A DNA stretch of 9,676 nucleotides from an uncultured Clostridia bacterium (lineage in GTDB: Bacteria > Bacillota > Clostridia > Saccharofermentanales > Saccharofermentanaceae), in assembly GCA_946405115.1 (NCBI GenBank), contig CAMJGB010000063.1, positions 1-9,676 on the forward strand, written 5' to 3'. The notes under the pieces were generated by a model. That model did no database searches, had not been told where the DNA came from, and saw only the letters and a list, made by a program, of their open reading frames with translations. The position numbers and the translations under genes are program-made. Shown in pieces: positions 1 to 6,253 of this stretch; within the stretch, counting starts at the first letter, position 1, and every line of letters begins with the position of its first letter.

Positions 1-198
1 TTATGAATAGCTTAATGTAACGAGATTACATCATATGTAGCATAGTATTGCATAATCTTGATAAGTTGAAATGAATTTCATAAAAGTCATCTGACACGGT
101 ATCCCTTGCACTCTATATCGAGGTTGCATGACTGAGTCCGATTGGCCAGTACTTTGATTGAAATGATAACGATGTTGATTGTGCATAACAGCTTGGAT

Positions 199-348
199 TC
201 AAGTACATTGGATACCCTTTGACGTTGCTAAATTCATCGGATGGAGGGATGTCCGAAACTGTCCCAATAATGTTCTCTTTACTGTGAGATAATAACGTTG
301 AACATGAAAGTGTTCTGTGTTTTGTTCGTTGTAGTGTTTGCATTTCAT
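199..348 (-). CDS. Doubtful 49-aa ORF with strong ribosome binding site
   Basis: On the minus strand AAAGGAGG is followed, six bases after the final GG, by an ATG at 348-346. The ORF reads MKCKHYNEQNTEHFHV at its N terminus and stops after 49 codons. A second ATG in another frame (343-341) opens 76 codons ending at 113, so the two frames overlap and cannot both be chosen with confidence. Neither product resembles a family I know. The only real support is the ribosome binding site. A frameshift joining the two frames (a decayed gene) is possible, and so is chance. Confidence 0.2.
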   Translation of the reverse strand: MKCKHYNEQNTEHFHVQRYYLTVKRTLLGQFRTSLHPMNLATSKGIQCT

Positions 349-368
349 ATTAATCCTCCTTTCTTTGG

Positions 369-397
369 AAGTCCCGCCTTTGCCTGCGGGACTTTTT
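369..397 (+). terminator. Rho-independent terminator
   Basis: AAGTCCCGC (369-377) pairs perfectly with GCGGGACTT (386-394) around an 8-nt loop, and the stem runs into TTTTT (393-397) followed by CTT. The GC-rich core and T-tract fit an intrinsic terminator on the plus strand. It separates whatever lies upstream from the small gene at 529. Confidence 0.75.
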
Positions 398-462
398 CTT
401 TGTTCCGCGACACTAGCTTTTCGATGTGTTGCTTAAGCTACAGTAGGGGGCTTGATTGCTCA

Positions 463-491
463 TTGTTGTGGTGTGGTGGTGATGGTGTAAT
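463..491 (+). promoter_or_regulatory. Weak candidate promoter for the 81-aa gene
   Basis: TTGTTG (463-468) and TGTAAT (486-491) are separated by 17 bases. The -10 matches TATAAT at five of six positions, while the -35 matches only at TTG. The start of transcription would be near 498, giving a leader of about 30 nt. The position between the 369-397 terminator and the ribosome binding site is right, but the match is not strong. Confidence 0.3.
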
Positions 492-528
492 GAGGTTGTT
501 GTTACTAAGTTCAAGGAGGAAAACAAAA

Positions 529-774
529 ATGGAACTGGCAATTGGAACAAAGACGTTGAGTGAGCTTACTAAGGAGTACAAGGAGCTTCTTTCTTTCGGT
601 TACGTTATGGGCTTCGGTACTAGAACTTATTGGACGCTTACTAAGAAGTACGAGTGCTCACCTGAGGCATTGTGGATTCATCTTTCACTTAAGGAGAAGA
701 TCCTTCTTTGGCACGTTGAGCATGACTTGATCAGCGACGAGGAAGCTGTTGAATACATTGACGTCGTTGAATAA
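529..774 (+). CDS. Hypothetical 81-aa protein (orphan, insulated)
   Basis: The start at 529 is fixed by AAGGAGGA (513-520) eight bases upstream. The reading frame stays open further 5', but that part runs through the terminator hairpin at 369-397 and is low-complexity, so it is not coding. The product begins MELAIGTKTLSELTKEYKEL, has an aromatic middle part (residues about 24-35, including YVMGFG and TYW), a Leu/Lys-rich segment (about 45-60, including LWIHLSLKEKILLWH) and an acidic C-terminal end (SDEEAVEYIDVVE). It has no signal peptide, no membrane segment and no cysteine pair. It looks like a small soluble, mainly helical protein. I do not recognise the family and assign no function. Terminators on both sides suggest a monocistronic gene. 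Confidence 0.75.
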   Translation: MELAIGTKTLSELTKEYKELLSFGYVMGFGTRTYWTLTKKYECSPEALWIHLSLKEKILLWHVEHDLISDEEAVEYIDVVE

Positions 775-803
775 TTATTGCTGATAATAAATAAGGTTTT
801 TGG

Positions 804-834
804 GGGTCCGGGGTAATGCCTCGGATTCTTTTTA
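804..834 (+). terminator. Rho-independent terminator after the 81-aa gene
   Basis: GGGTCCGGGG (804-813) pairs with CCTCGGATTC (819-828) over ten base pairs, including three G-U pairs, around the loop TAATG. TTTTT follows at 829-833. It lies 30 nt after the stop codon at 774 and ends less than 50 nt before fbp, so it keeps the two genes in separate transcripts. Confidence 0.8.
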
Positions 835-837
835 TTG

Positions 838-846
838 TGATAGAAT
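838..846 (+). promoter_or_regulatory. Candidate extended -10 for fbp
   Basis: TGATAGAAT (838-846) has the TGn plus -10 form, five of six bases matching TATAAT. No -35 is recognisable at the right distance, where the sequence belongs to the upstream terminator stem. With a terminator just before it, fbp must start its transcript in this short gap, which is the main support. Confidence 0.3.
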
Positions 847-882
847 TAGTTAGATAAAGTTAACCGGATTGGAGACTTATTA

Positions 883-2829
883 ATGGATAAGCGAATCCTG
901 AGTGTGCTGTCACGTCAGTTCCCTACGGAGACTGCAGCAGCAACAGAGATCATTAATCTTCAGGCAATACTGTCCCTGCCCAAGGGTACGGAACATTTTC
1001 TTACAGATATTCACGGAGAAGACGAGCAGTTCCTGCATGTACTTAAGAACGGCTCCGGTACCGTTAAGCGTAAGGTAGAGTCGGTAATCGGAGGACGCAA
1101 GTCCTTGTCTTACAAGAAGCGCCTTACTACACTCATTTACTATCCCCGCGAAAAGCTCGAGCTCATCAAGGCTGAGATGCCTCCCGAGGAGATGGGCGAG
1201 TGGTACATGGAGACGCTCCGCGACCTTGTTGACGTGGTTAAGAAGGTATCCTGTAAGTACACGCGTTCGAAGGTGCGAAAAGCAATCCCCGAGAAGTACC
1301 AGTACGTCGTCGAGGAACTTATTACCGAGAAGGAAGAGGTATACGACAAGGAGCGTTACTACAACGAGATCCTGCGTTCCATCGTTGATATCGGAACTGC
1401 AGATCAGGTGATCGTTACTCTTTGTAATCTCATTCAAAGACTCGTCGTAGATCACCTGCATATCATCGGTGATATCTACGACAGAGGACCCGGTCCTCAC
1501 ATCATTATGGATAAGCTTTGTGATTACCATTCGGTTGATATCGTGTGGGGTAATCACGACGTTGTTTGGATGGGAGCTGCTGCAGGTAATCCTGCATGCA
1601 TCGCGAATGTCATCCGCATGAGTGTGCGTTACGGCAATCTCGGCGTGCTTGAGGACGGCTACGGAATTAATCTTCTTCCTCTTGCTGCATTTGCCATGAA
1701 GACATATGAAGCATCAGATCTTTCACGCTTCCACTTGAAGGAGAATAACAGAGGTGAGTTCTTCGATCTTGAGAAGATCGAGTCTCAGATGTATAAAGCA
1801 ATCACGCTTATGCAGTTCAAGGCTGAAGGTCAGGTAATCAAGCGTAATCCCGACTTCGAGATGGACGATCAGCTTCTGCTCGATAAGATCAACTTTACCG
1901 AGGGAAGTGTTGTGTGCGGGGATAAGAAGTATCCTTTGCTCGACTGTGATTTCCCTACGGTAGATCCTTCCGATCCTTATGCATTTACTGCAGAGGAAGA
2001 GCAGGTAATGTCGCAGCTTGTATTCGGCTTCATGAATTCCGAGAAGCTTAGAAAGCATATCCGTCTTCTCTATGAGAAGGGATCCATGTACAAGGTGTTT
2101 AACGGCAACCTCATGTACCACGGCTGCGTTCCTCTTAACGAAGATGCTACGTTTACTAAGGCAAAAATAGGCGGGACAGAGACGTCGGGACGTGCACTTT
2201 TCGATGTGCTCGAAGGCTATGCCCGTAAGGCGTTCTATTCTGCGCAGGGAAGCGCCGATCAGGTGAAGGGAGGAGATATCCTCTGGTACCTGTGGTGCGG
2301 CCCCAAGTCGCCTTCCTACGGCCGTTCCAAGATGACTACATTCGAGAGATTGTTTATTGAAGATAAAGAGACTCATACTGAGGTCAAGGATCCTTACTAC
2401 AGGTTCATTGAGAATGATGAATCGGTTGCCGTAAGCATTCTTCATGAGTTCGGTCTTGATGAGGCGAGATCTCATATCATCAACGGTCACGTTCCTGTTG
2501 AAACACGCAAGGGACAGACGCCTATCAAGGCAGGCGGCAAGGTGCTTATCATTGACGGTGGTTTCTCTAAGGCATACCACGCGAAGACCGGCATCGCAGG
2601 ATATACTCTTGCCATCGATTCACACGGCATGTGGCTCGTTGAGCATGAGCAGTTCGAGAGTAAGGAAGCAGCGATAATCAAGGAGACGGATATCGTCTCT
2701 GATACGCTGACTGTAGAGAACTTCGAGCGAAGAATGTACGTAGAAGATACCGATACCGGTAAGCGTCTCCAGGAGGAGATCGATGAGCTTAAGGAGCTCC
2801 TTGAAGCTTACAGGAATGGTATGTATTAA
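883..2829 (+). CDS. fbp: Class III fructose-1,6-bisphosphatase
   Basis: This 648-aa cytoplasmic enzyme hydrolyses fructose 1,6-bisphosphate to fructose 6-phosphate and phosphate, the committed step of gluconeogenesis. The class III (Firmicutes) type belongs to the calcineurin-like metallophosphoesterases, unlike the class I and GlpX types. Visible metal-site motifs are D42-x-H44 in TDIHGEDEQF, GDIYDRG at 196-202, GNHD with N224-H225-D226, and the late NGHVPVE motif (G535-H536) followed by GGFSKAYH ending at H566. The length is near the family norm of about 640-670 residues, and the N terminus (STEIINLQAIL-like, LPKGTEHFL) is typical. GGAG (871-874) lies eight bases before the ATG. The gene stands alone after a terminator, and its stop codon overlaps the stop of the convergent kinase gene by 4 nt. 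No frameshift is seen. Confidence 0.96.
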   Translation: MDKRILSVLSRQFPTETAAATEIINLQAILSLPKGTEHFLTDIHGEDEQFLHVLKNGSGTVKRKVESVIGGRKSLSYKKRLTTLIYYPREKLELIKAEMPPEEMGEWYMETLRDLVDVVKKVSCKYTRSKVRKAIPEKYQYVVEELITEKEEVYDKERYYNEILRSIVDIGTADQVIVTLCNLIQRLVVDHLHIIGDIYDRGPGPHIIMDKLCDYHSVDIVWGNHDVVWMGAAAGNPACIANVIRMSVRYGNLGVLEDGYGINLLPLAAFAMKTYEASDLSRFHLKENNRGEFFDLEKIESQMYKAITLMQFKAEGQVIKRNPDFEMDDQLLLDKINFTEGSVVCGDKKYPLLDCDFPTVDPSDPYAFTAEEEQVMSQLVFGFMNSEKLRKHIRLLYEKGSMYKVFNGNLMYHGCVPLNEDATFTKAKIGGTETSGRALFDVLEGYARKAFYSAQGSADQVKGGDILWYLWCGPKSPSYGRSKMTTFERLFIEDKETHTEVKDPYYRFIENDESVAVSILHEFGLDEARSHIINGHVPVETRKGQTPIKAGGKVLIIDGGFSKAYHAKTGIAGYTLAIDSHGMWLVEHEQFESKEAAIIKETDIVSDTLTVENFERRMYVEDTDTGKRLQEEIDELKELLEAYRNGMY

Positions 2830-3866
2830 TACGACTGGAAGCTGATTACGAAAGACTTGTTGTATTCGTCGCCTAACTGGTAGCGGAATACTTCGGGTTT
2901 CTGTGCAAGCTTAATTCTTGCGCCGTGCAATTCAACGATCTTCTTTGCAATCGATAAGCCAAGGCCCGTGCCGCCTTTTGTCTGTCTTGATTCGTCGCCC
3001 ATAACGAAAGGCTGGAACAGGCTCTCGGCAAGTTCCTCGGGGATAACGTCGCCTGAATCTGCAACGAAGACCATGAGGTCGTCGCCGTCTTTTCTTAAGG
3101 TGACGTTGATCTTGGTTCCTTTACCGTTGTGGCGGATCGCATTCGTGATGAGGTTGTTGATAACGCGCGTCATCTGCATCTTATCAATATCAACCATGAA
3201 CTGTTCTTCTGGAATGTCGACATCAAGCTCGTCGCCGGCTTCTTCTATGTCGGTAAAACTTGCGGCAACGATTTCTCTTAGGAACTCGCATAAGTCGAGC
3301 TTTGACGTGCTTACCTTGAAGCCTTCGCTGTTAAGCTTAGTGTAATCGAAAAGCAGGTTTATCATCTCGTTCATGCGTGCCGTCTTCGATGTGATGGCAT
3401 CAAGGTATTCCTGCTTTTCTTCTTCTTTTACCATGCCTTCTGAAAGTGCCTGAGCGTAGCCTGAGACCGTGGTCATAGGAGTCTTGAGATCGTGCGCGAT
3501 ATCGGAGATCATGAGGTAGCGCTGACGGTCGTTCTCTTGTTGCGTCTTGATAAACTCGAGCTCTGATTTGTGGATCTCTCTTGTAACGGACTTCGTGAAA
3601 GAATAGGCACCGACGATTATCGGCATCGATACGAAAGCCACGATGGCAAGGATCATCCACAGGATCATAAGCTCGTGATCTACGAAGAGGGTGTGGTAAA
3701 TCGTCTTGATAGTTAAGTCACCGTCGATGATGCCCGCTGAATTCGCAAGCGGCTCCATTACTTTCCTGATGAAGATCACAAGGAAAGTGTCTGCTGCGAC
3801 GATGCCGAGCAGAGTGAAGAAAAAGCGTCCTATGACGAACTGTCTTAAGTGTTTCTCGCTGCTCAT
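2826..3866 (-). CDS. Sensor histidine kinase (VanS-like)
   Basis: This 346-aa membrane kinase would sense an envelope or extracellular signal and phosphorylate the regulator encoded just upstream. Two membrane segments (about 12-33 and 68-88) frame an extracytoplasmic part of only about 35 residues. The linker to the kinase core is short, so a full HAMP domain appears to be missing. The H-box SDIAHDLKTPMTT gives H125 as the phosphorylation site. The N-box has N238 and N242, the G1 box is DSGDVIP (D270), the F-box is LFQPF and the G2 box is GGTGLGLS (about 298-305). The G1 form with Val in place of the second Gly is common in VanS-like kinases. The ATG overlaps the regulator's TGA as ATGA and has only a weak ribosome binding site, so translation is probably coupled. 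The ligand cannot be named. Confidence 0.92.
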   Translation of the reverse strand: MSSEKHLRQFVIGRFFFTLLGIVAADTFLVIFIRKVMEPLANSAGIIDGDLTIKTIYHTLFVDHELMILWMILAIVAFVSMPIIVGAYSFTKSVTREIHKSELEFIKTQQENDRQRYLMISDIAHDLKTPMTTVSGYAQALSEGMVKEEEKQEYLDAITSKTARMNEMINLLFDYTKLNSEGFKVSTSKLDLCEFLREIVAASFTDIEEAGDELDVDIPEEQFMVDIDKMQMTRVINNLITNAIRHNGKGTKINVTLRKDGDDLMVFVADSGDVIPEELAESLFQPFVMGDESRQTKGGTGLGLSIAKKIVELHGARIKLAQKPEVFRYQLGDEYNKSFVISFQSY

Positions 3867-4552
3867 TTTTCCAGCCTGTATCCTAAGCCTCGAAGTGTCT
3901 TTATGTAACGTGAAGGATCTTCGTCGAGCTTTGTTCTGAGCTTGCTAATTGCAACCATGATGTTGTTGTCTGCGATGAAGTATTCGTCCCCCCATGCATA
4001 CTCGTAGATCTGCTGCTTTGTGAACACCTTTCCGGGGGATCGCATGAGCATTTCCATTATCCTGAATTCAACTGAAGTTAACTCGATGGGAGTGCCTGCT
4101 TTTGTAAGTGAGCAGGAACCGATGTCGAGTGTGAGGTCACCGCAAGTAAGTGTTTCTTCTACGGTAGGTGCAGCCGTGCCTCCAAGGTCGTAGAAACGTC
4201 TTAAGTTGGACTTTACTCTTGCTGCTACCTCAAGCGGGTTGAACGGTTTTGTTACGTAGTCGTCGGCACCGAGATTAAGTCCTAAGATGCGCTCTGCATC
4301 GGCGGTCTTGGCGGAGATGATCATGATGGGGATGTTGGTTTCTTTTCGAAGCTGCTGCATGACGTGAAGTCCGTCCAAGCCCGGCATCATGATGTCGAGC
4401 AGGAGAAGGTCAGGCTTCTCGTTTCTTACTGCTTCAAGTGCCTTAAGGCCGTCTTCAGCTTCTATTACCGTGAAAGCTTCGTTCTCGAGGTAGAGCCTAA
4501 GAAGGTTCCTGATCTCGGCTTCGTCGTCTGCGATTAGAATCTTGTATCCCAT
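3863..4552 (-). CDS. OmpR/PhoB-family response regulator (VanR-like)
   Basis: The 229-aa regulator has a receiver domain (1-120) followed by a winged-helix DNA-binding domain (about 133-227). The receiver shows the acidic pair D9-D10, the phospho-acceptor D53 in LLLDIMMPG, the switch residues S80 and Y99, and K102 in TKPF. The C-terminal domain has the usual ELTSVEFRIMEML and IMVAISKLRTKL elements and ends RGLGYRLEK. The start is supported by TAGGAGA with five bases to the ATG. The kinase gene follows with an ATGA overlap. The gene lies directly after the terminator of the DUF975 gene with no room for a conventional promoter in between. The phased repeats upstream of the DUF975 gene are a plausible target. 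Confidence 0.93.
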   Translation of the reverse strand: MGYKILIADDEAEIRNLLRLYLENEAFTVIEAEDGLKALEAVRNEKPDLLLLDIMMPGLDGLHVMQQLRKETNIPIMIISAKTADAERILGLNLGADDYVTKPFNPLEVAARVKSNLRRFYDLGGTAAPTVEETLTCGDLTLDIGSCSLTKAGTPIELTSVEFRIMEMLMRSPGKVFTKQQIYEYAWGDEYFIADNNIMVAISKLRTKLDEDPSRYIKTLRGLGYRLEK

Positions 4553-4575
4553 AATGTCTCCTAGATCTAATAAAG

Positions 4576-4607
4576 AGCAGCCGGCAGCAACTTAACTGCC
4601 GACTGCT
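4576..4607 (-). terminator. Hairpin terminator after the DUF975 gene
   Basis: On the minus strand the arm 4607-4596 (AGCAGTCGGCAG) pairs over twelve positions, one of them G-U, with the arm 4587-4576 (CTGCCGGCTGCT) around an 8-nt loop. The minus strand then reads CTTTATTA, a short and imperfect U-tract. It lies between the DUF975 stop (4634) and the regulator's ribosome binding site, so it probably reduces rather than abolishes read-through. The same bases are only slightly less paired on the plus strand. Confidence 0.65.
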
Positions 4608-4609
4608 TT

Positions 4610-4618
4610 ACTATATCA
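4610..4618 (-). promoter_or_regulatory. Candidate extended -10 for the regulator-kinase operon
   Basis: The minus strand reads TGATATAGT from 4618 to 4610, a TGn plus a -10 matching TATAAT at five of six positions. No good -35 is found 17 bases upstream. Transcription would start near 4603, inside the first arm of the terminator hairpin, so transcripts from here would lack one arm and escape termination. This is one way to give the regulator its own transcript. The evidence is a short match only. Confidence 0.25.
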
Positions 4619-4633
4619 TACCCTTATTACTTA

Positions 4634-5515
4634 TTAAGCACCGTATCTGATTGCCTCGTAGAGAGCAGCATCGGAAGAATACTTGTAAGGATCTACATAG
4701 AAGATTCCAAGGATTCCGCATGTGAATGCAGAGAGAATCTGCCATCCGAGGAATGAGAGGTCATATACGAATGCCTTCCACTTGTTGCCTGTCATGAGCT
4801 GCTTGCTCAAAGCGAATGCCTCTGTTGCCTCCATATCAGGGTTCTCGGAAAGAATGTAAGGAATGAGTCTGTACTCATAAGACTTAACGATACCCGGGAT
4901 GATGAAGAGAAGTGTCCACAGGAATGTGTAGATGCTTCTCAAGAACATTACCTTAACTATGTTCTTGTAGTTGTGGTCAAAAGCATACGCTACATTAGAG
5001 ATGTTCGCGGGCTCATCGAGGTTCTTTCTGAAGAAGCGCTTGCAGCCGAGCTCAAGGGGGTTAAAGATGAGTGCCTGCAAAGCGAATCCCAAAGCGAAAA
5101 GCACGATTGAAGCGATACCTGCTATTACGAGTATTACTGCGAATGCGGGACCGAGGTTTGCTTCACTGTTGCTCCAGTCTTCTGTATCGAGTGTGCCTTC
5201 GAAAAGCATCTCCGGCTCGTCATCGTTTATCTCAATCTCGTTATCGCCGAGGCTTGCTGCGGGATCTTCATTAAGATCTACAGAACCGTCGATTCCCAGG
5301 TGAAGTCCGTATGTGTTCTCGTCAAAAACATCATCTGTTCGCTCTACTTCGATGCTGCGGTCTGATATACCGTGTGAGACTGCGGGTGCGCTTCCTGTTC
5401 CGTAGCTTATGCCTCCTCCGACGATTCCCAGAATGAGAGCAGTTGCTACGCACTTCCAGAAGTTTGCCTTCATCTTGCTCTTGCCTTTTGCCTTAACTTC
5501 TTTTCTGTTCCACAT
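4634..5515 (-). CDS. DUF975 family integral membrane protein with acidic loop
   Basis: The 293-aa protein starts MWNRKEVKAKGKSKMKANFW, the usual N terminus of DUF975 proteins, and carries the conserved core PGIVKSYEYRLIPYILSENP (residues 207-226) followed by LSKQLMTGNKWK. Hydrophobic segments lie at about 22-39, 123-151, 194-211 and 252-274. Between the first two is a segment (about 51-118) with roughly 23 Asp/Glu and two Arg, presumably outside the membrane. The biochemical role of DUF975 is not known. AGGAGG lies eight bases before the ATG. Upstream are three phased repeats and a TACAAT -10, downstream a hairpin and then the response regulator and kinase. The context suggests an envelope protein under control of that pair, but that is inference. 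Confidence 0.88.
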   Translation of the reverse strand: MWNRKEVKAKGKSKMKANFWKCVATALILGIVGGGISYGTGSAPAVSHGISDRSIEVERTDDVFDENTYGLHLGIDGSVDLNEDPAASLGDNEIEINDDEPEMLFEGTLDTEDWSNSEANLGPAFAVILVIAGIASIVLFALGFALQALIFNPLELGCKRFFRKNLDEPANISNVAYAFDHNYKNIVKVMFLRSIYTFLWTLLFIIPGIVKSYEYRLIPYILSENPDMEATEAFALSKQLMTGNKWKAFVYDLSFLGWQILSAFTCGILGIFYVDPYKYSSDAALYEAIRYGA

Positions 5516-5565
5516 ATACCTATCCTCCTAGTTTTGCACTGCGTGGTGTTTTGTTTTATGGCTCC

Positions 5566-5571
5566 ATTGTA
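5566..5571 (-). promoter_or_regulatory. -10 element of the DUF975 promoter
   Basis: The minus strand reads TACAAT (5571-5566), five of six bases matching TATAAT, at a normal distance from the gene (ribosome binding site about 45 nt downstream). The expected -35 position (5594-5589) reads TTCTTC, a poor match. A weak -35 with repeats next to it is the usual picture of an activator-dependent promoter. Confidence 0.5.
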
Positions 5572-5578
5572 GAATGCC

Positions 5579-5621
5579 AACCTTAACGGAAGAATCGGCG
5601 AACCTTAACGTTACCTTAACT
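5579..5621 (-). promoter_or_regulatory. Phased direct repeats, likely response-regulator operator
   Basis: Plus-strand AACCTTAACG occurs identically at 5579-5588 and 5601-5610, and the related TACCTTAACT at 5612-5621. The shared core CCTTAAC starts at 5581, 5603 and 5614, so the copies are 22 and 11 bp apart and lie on one face of the helix. Direct repeats with 11-bp spacing are typical for OmpR/PhoB-family dimers. On the plus strand the inner pair reads TTAACG-N5-TTAACT, close to the TTAACA-N5 form of the Bacillus PhoP box, though reversed relative to the DUF975 gene. The array ends eight bases before the -10 of that gene. Binding by the neighbouring regulator is inferred. Confidence 0.6.
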
Positions 5622-5632
5622 TGGGAAATTGA

Positions 5633-6175
5633 TTACTTAAGCTTGGATTTAATCTCTGAAAGGACCTGATCTATGGTGACGGGCTTGTTGTCATGTGCAT
5701 CAAGTTCAACGTGATAGATGATGCCCTTATCCCAGTCGAAGAACTTATCCTTGGTATGAACGTGTCCGCAGATGTTTATTACTTTCTCCTTAAGGCTCTT
5801 ATCGTCATCGTAGTTGGCGGTAAGCGTGGGGTAGTGGGTAAGAAGGAATTCATAACCTTTATATTTAAGAGGAAAGGCATAACCTAATATGTCTGTATTG
5901 GGACAGTCCTTGTAAAGTTCAACGCGTGCGTTGGAATCGTGGTTGCCTAATATAACGTGTTTTATACCTTTAAGCTTGTTCCAGCATTCGATGCCGGTCT
6001 CGATGTCCTTAAGCATAAGATCACCTAAGACATAGACTTCGTCATCGTCATTAATTAGCGCATTCCAGTTCTCGATTATGGCCGCATTCATATCGTCCAC
6101 AGAATCGAATCCGCGTGCGCCGTAAATGAAATCCTTATCGTGACAGAAGTGTAAGTCTGAAGTTAAGTAGATCAT
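5633..6175 (-). CDS. Calcineurin-like metallophosphoesterase
   Basis: The 180-aa soluble protein has the complete metal-binding set of the superfamily: D7-x-H9 in TSDLHF, G51-D52, the GNHD motif at 77-80 (N78, H79), H114 in LLTHYPT, and H138-x-H140 in CGHVH. It resembles small stand-alone phosphoesterases found in bacteria and phages, whose substrates are mostly unknown. The start must be the ATG at 6175 because the first motif begins at residue 6, yet no ribosome binding site precedes it. Instead a TATACT (6188-6183) lies only seven bases upstream, so a leaderless transcript is possible. No terminator follows. The gene ends at the repeats upstream of the DUF975 gene. It is divergent from the antitoxin-like cassette. 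Confidence 0.88.
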   Translation of the reverse strand: MIYLTSDLHFCHDKDFIYGARGFDSVDDMNAAIIENWNALINDDDEVYVLGDLMLKDIETGIECWNKLKGIKHVILGNHDSNARVELYKDCPNTDILGYAFPLKYKGYEFLLTHYPTLTANYDDDKSLKEKVINICGHVHTKDKFFDWDKGIIYHVELDAHDNKPVTIDQVLSEIKSKLK

Positions 6176-6238
6176 ACTTAATAGTATAATGCCCGCTTTT
6201 CGAAGAAATAGCTATACATAATCTTTATAGGAATACAG

Positions 6239-6253
6239 ACTGTCATTGACAGT
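6239..6253. promoter_or_regulatory. Perfect palindrome, likely operator
   Basis: ACTGTCA-T-TGACAGT is a perfect dyad with 7-bp arms around one central base, between two divergent genes. Its right half contains the -35 hexamer TTGACA (6246-6251) of the plus-strand promoter. A dimeric repressor bound here would block that promoter. Ribbon-helix-helix antitoxins commonly repress their own operon at such sites, and the next ORF encodes one, so autoregulation is the simplest inference. Confidence 0.5.

Larger units (their letters stand above)
1..528. other. Gene-poor region upstream of the orphan small gene
   Basis: No protein of recognisable family is encoded here on either strand. The visible elements are a short minus-strand ORF with a good ribosome binding site (199-348), a hairpin/T-tract terminator (369-397) and a G/T-rich stretch without any C (about 462-504) leading into the small gene at 529. 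No plus-strand gene that would end at the 369-397 terminator is seen, so the terminated transcript is either non-coding or starts upstream of the window. No tRNA or known riboswitch was recognised. Confidence 0.5.

Noticed and set aside
298..528. N-terminal extension of the small protein frame, starting MNMKVFCVLF and looking like a signal peptide
   Set aside because: It would read through the terminator hairpin at 369-397, has no ribosome binding site, and an optimal site stands before the ATG at 529.
910..1557. Long antisense frame opposite fbp
   Set aside because: It mirrors the codon pattern of a clear enzyme gene, shows no family motif and has no credible start region.
1723..2580. Long antisense frame inside fbp
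   Set aside because: It is a shadow of the fbp reading frame; the sense product has all catalytic motifs.
3045..3065. Kinase G1 box DSGDVIP with Val instead of the second Gly, suggesting a dead kinase
   Set aside because: The same form occurs in working VanS-like kinases; the H, N, F and G2 boxes are intact.
4951..5497. Further CCTTAAC copies at 4951-4957 and 5491-5497
   Set aside because: Both lie in the DUF975 coding sequence as Val-Lys codons (GTT AAG on the minus strand) and are not phased with the upstream array.
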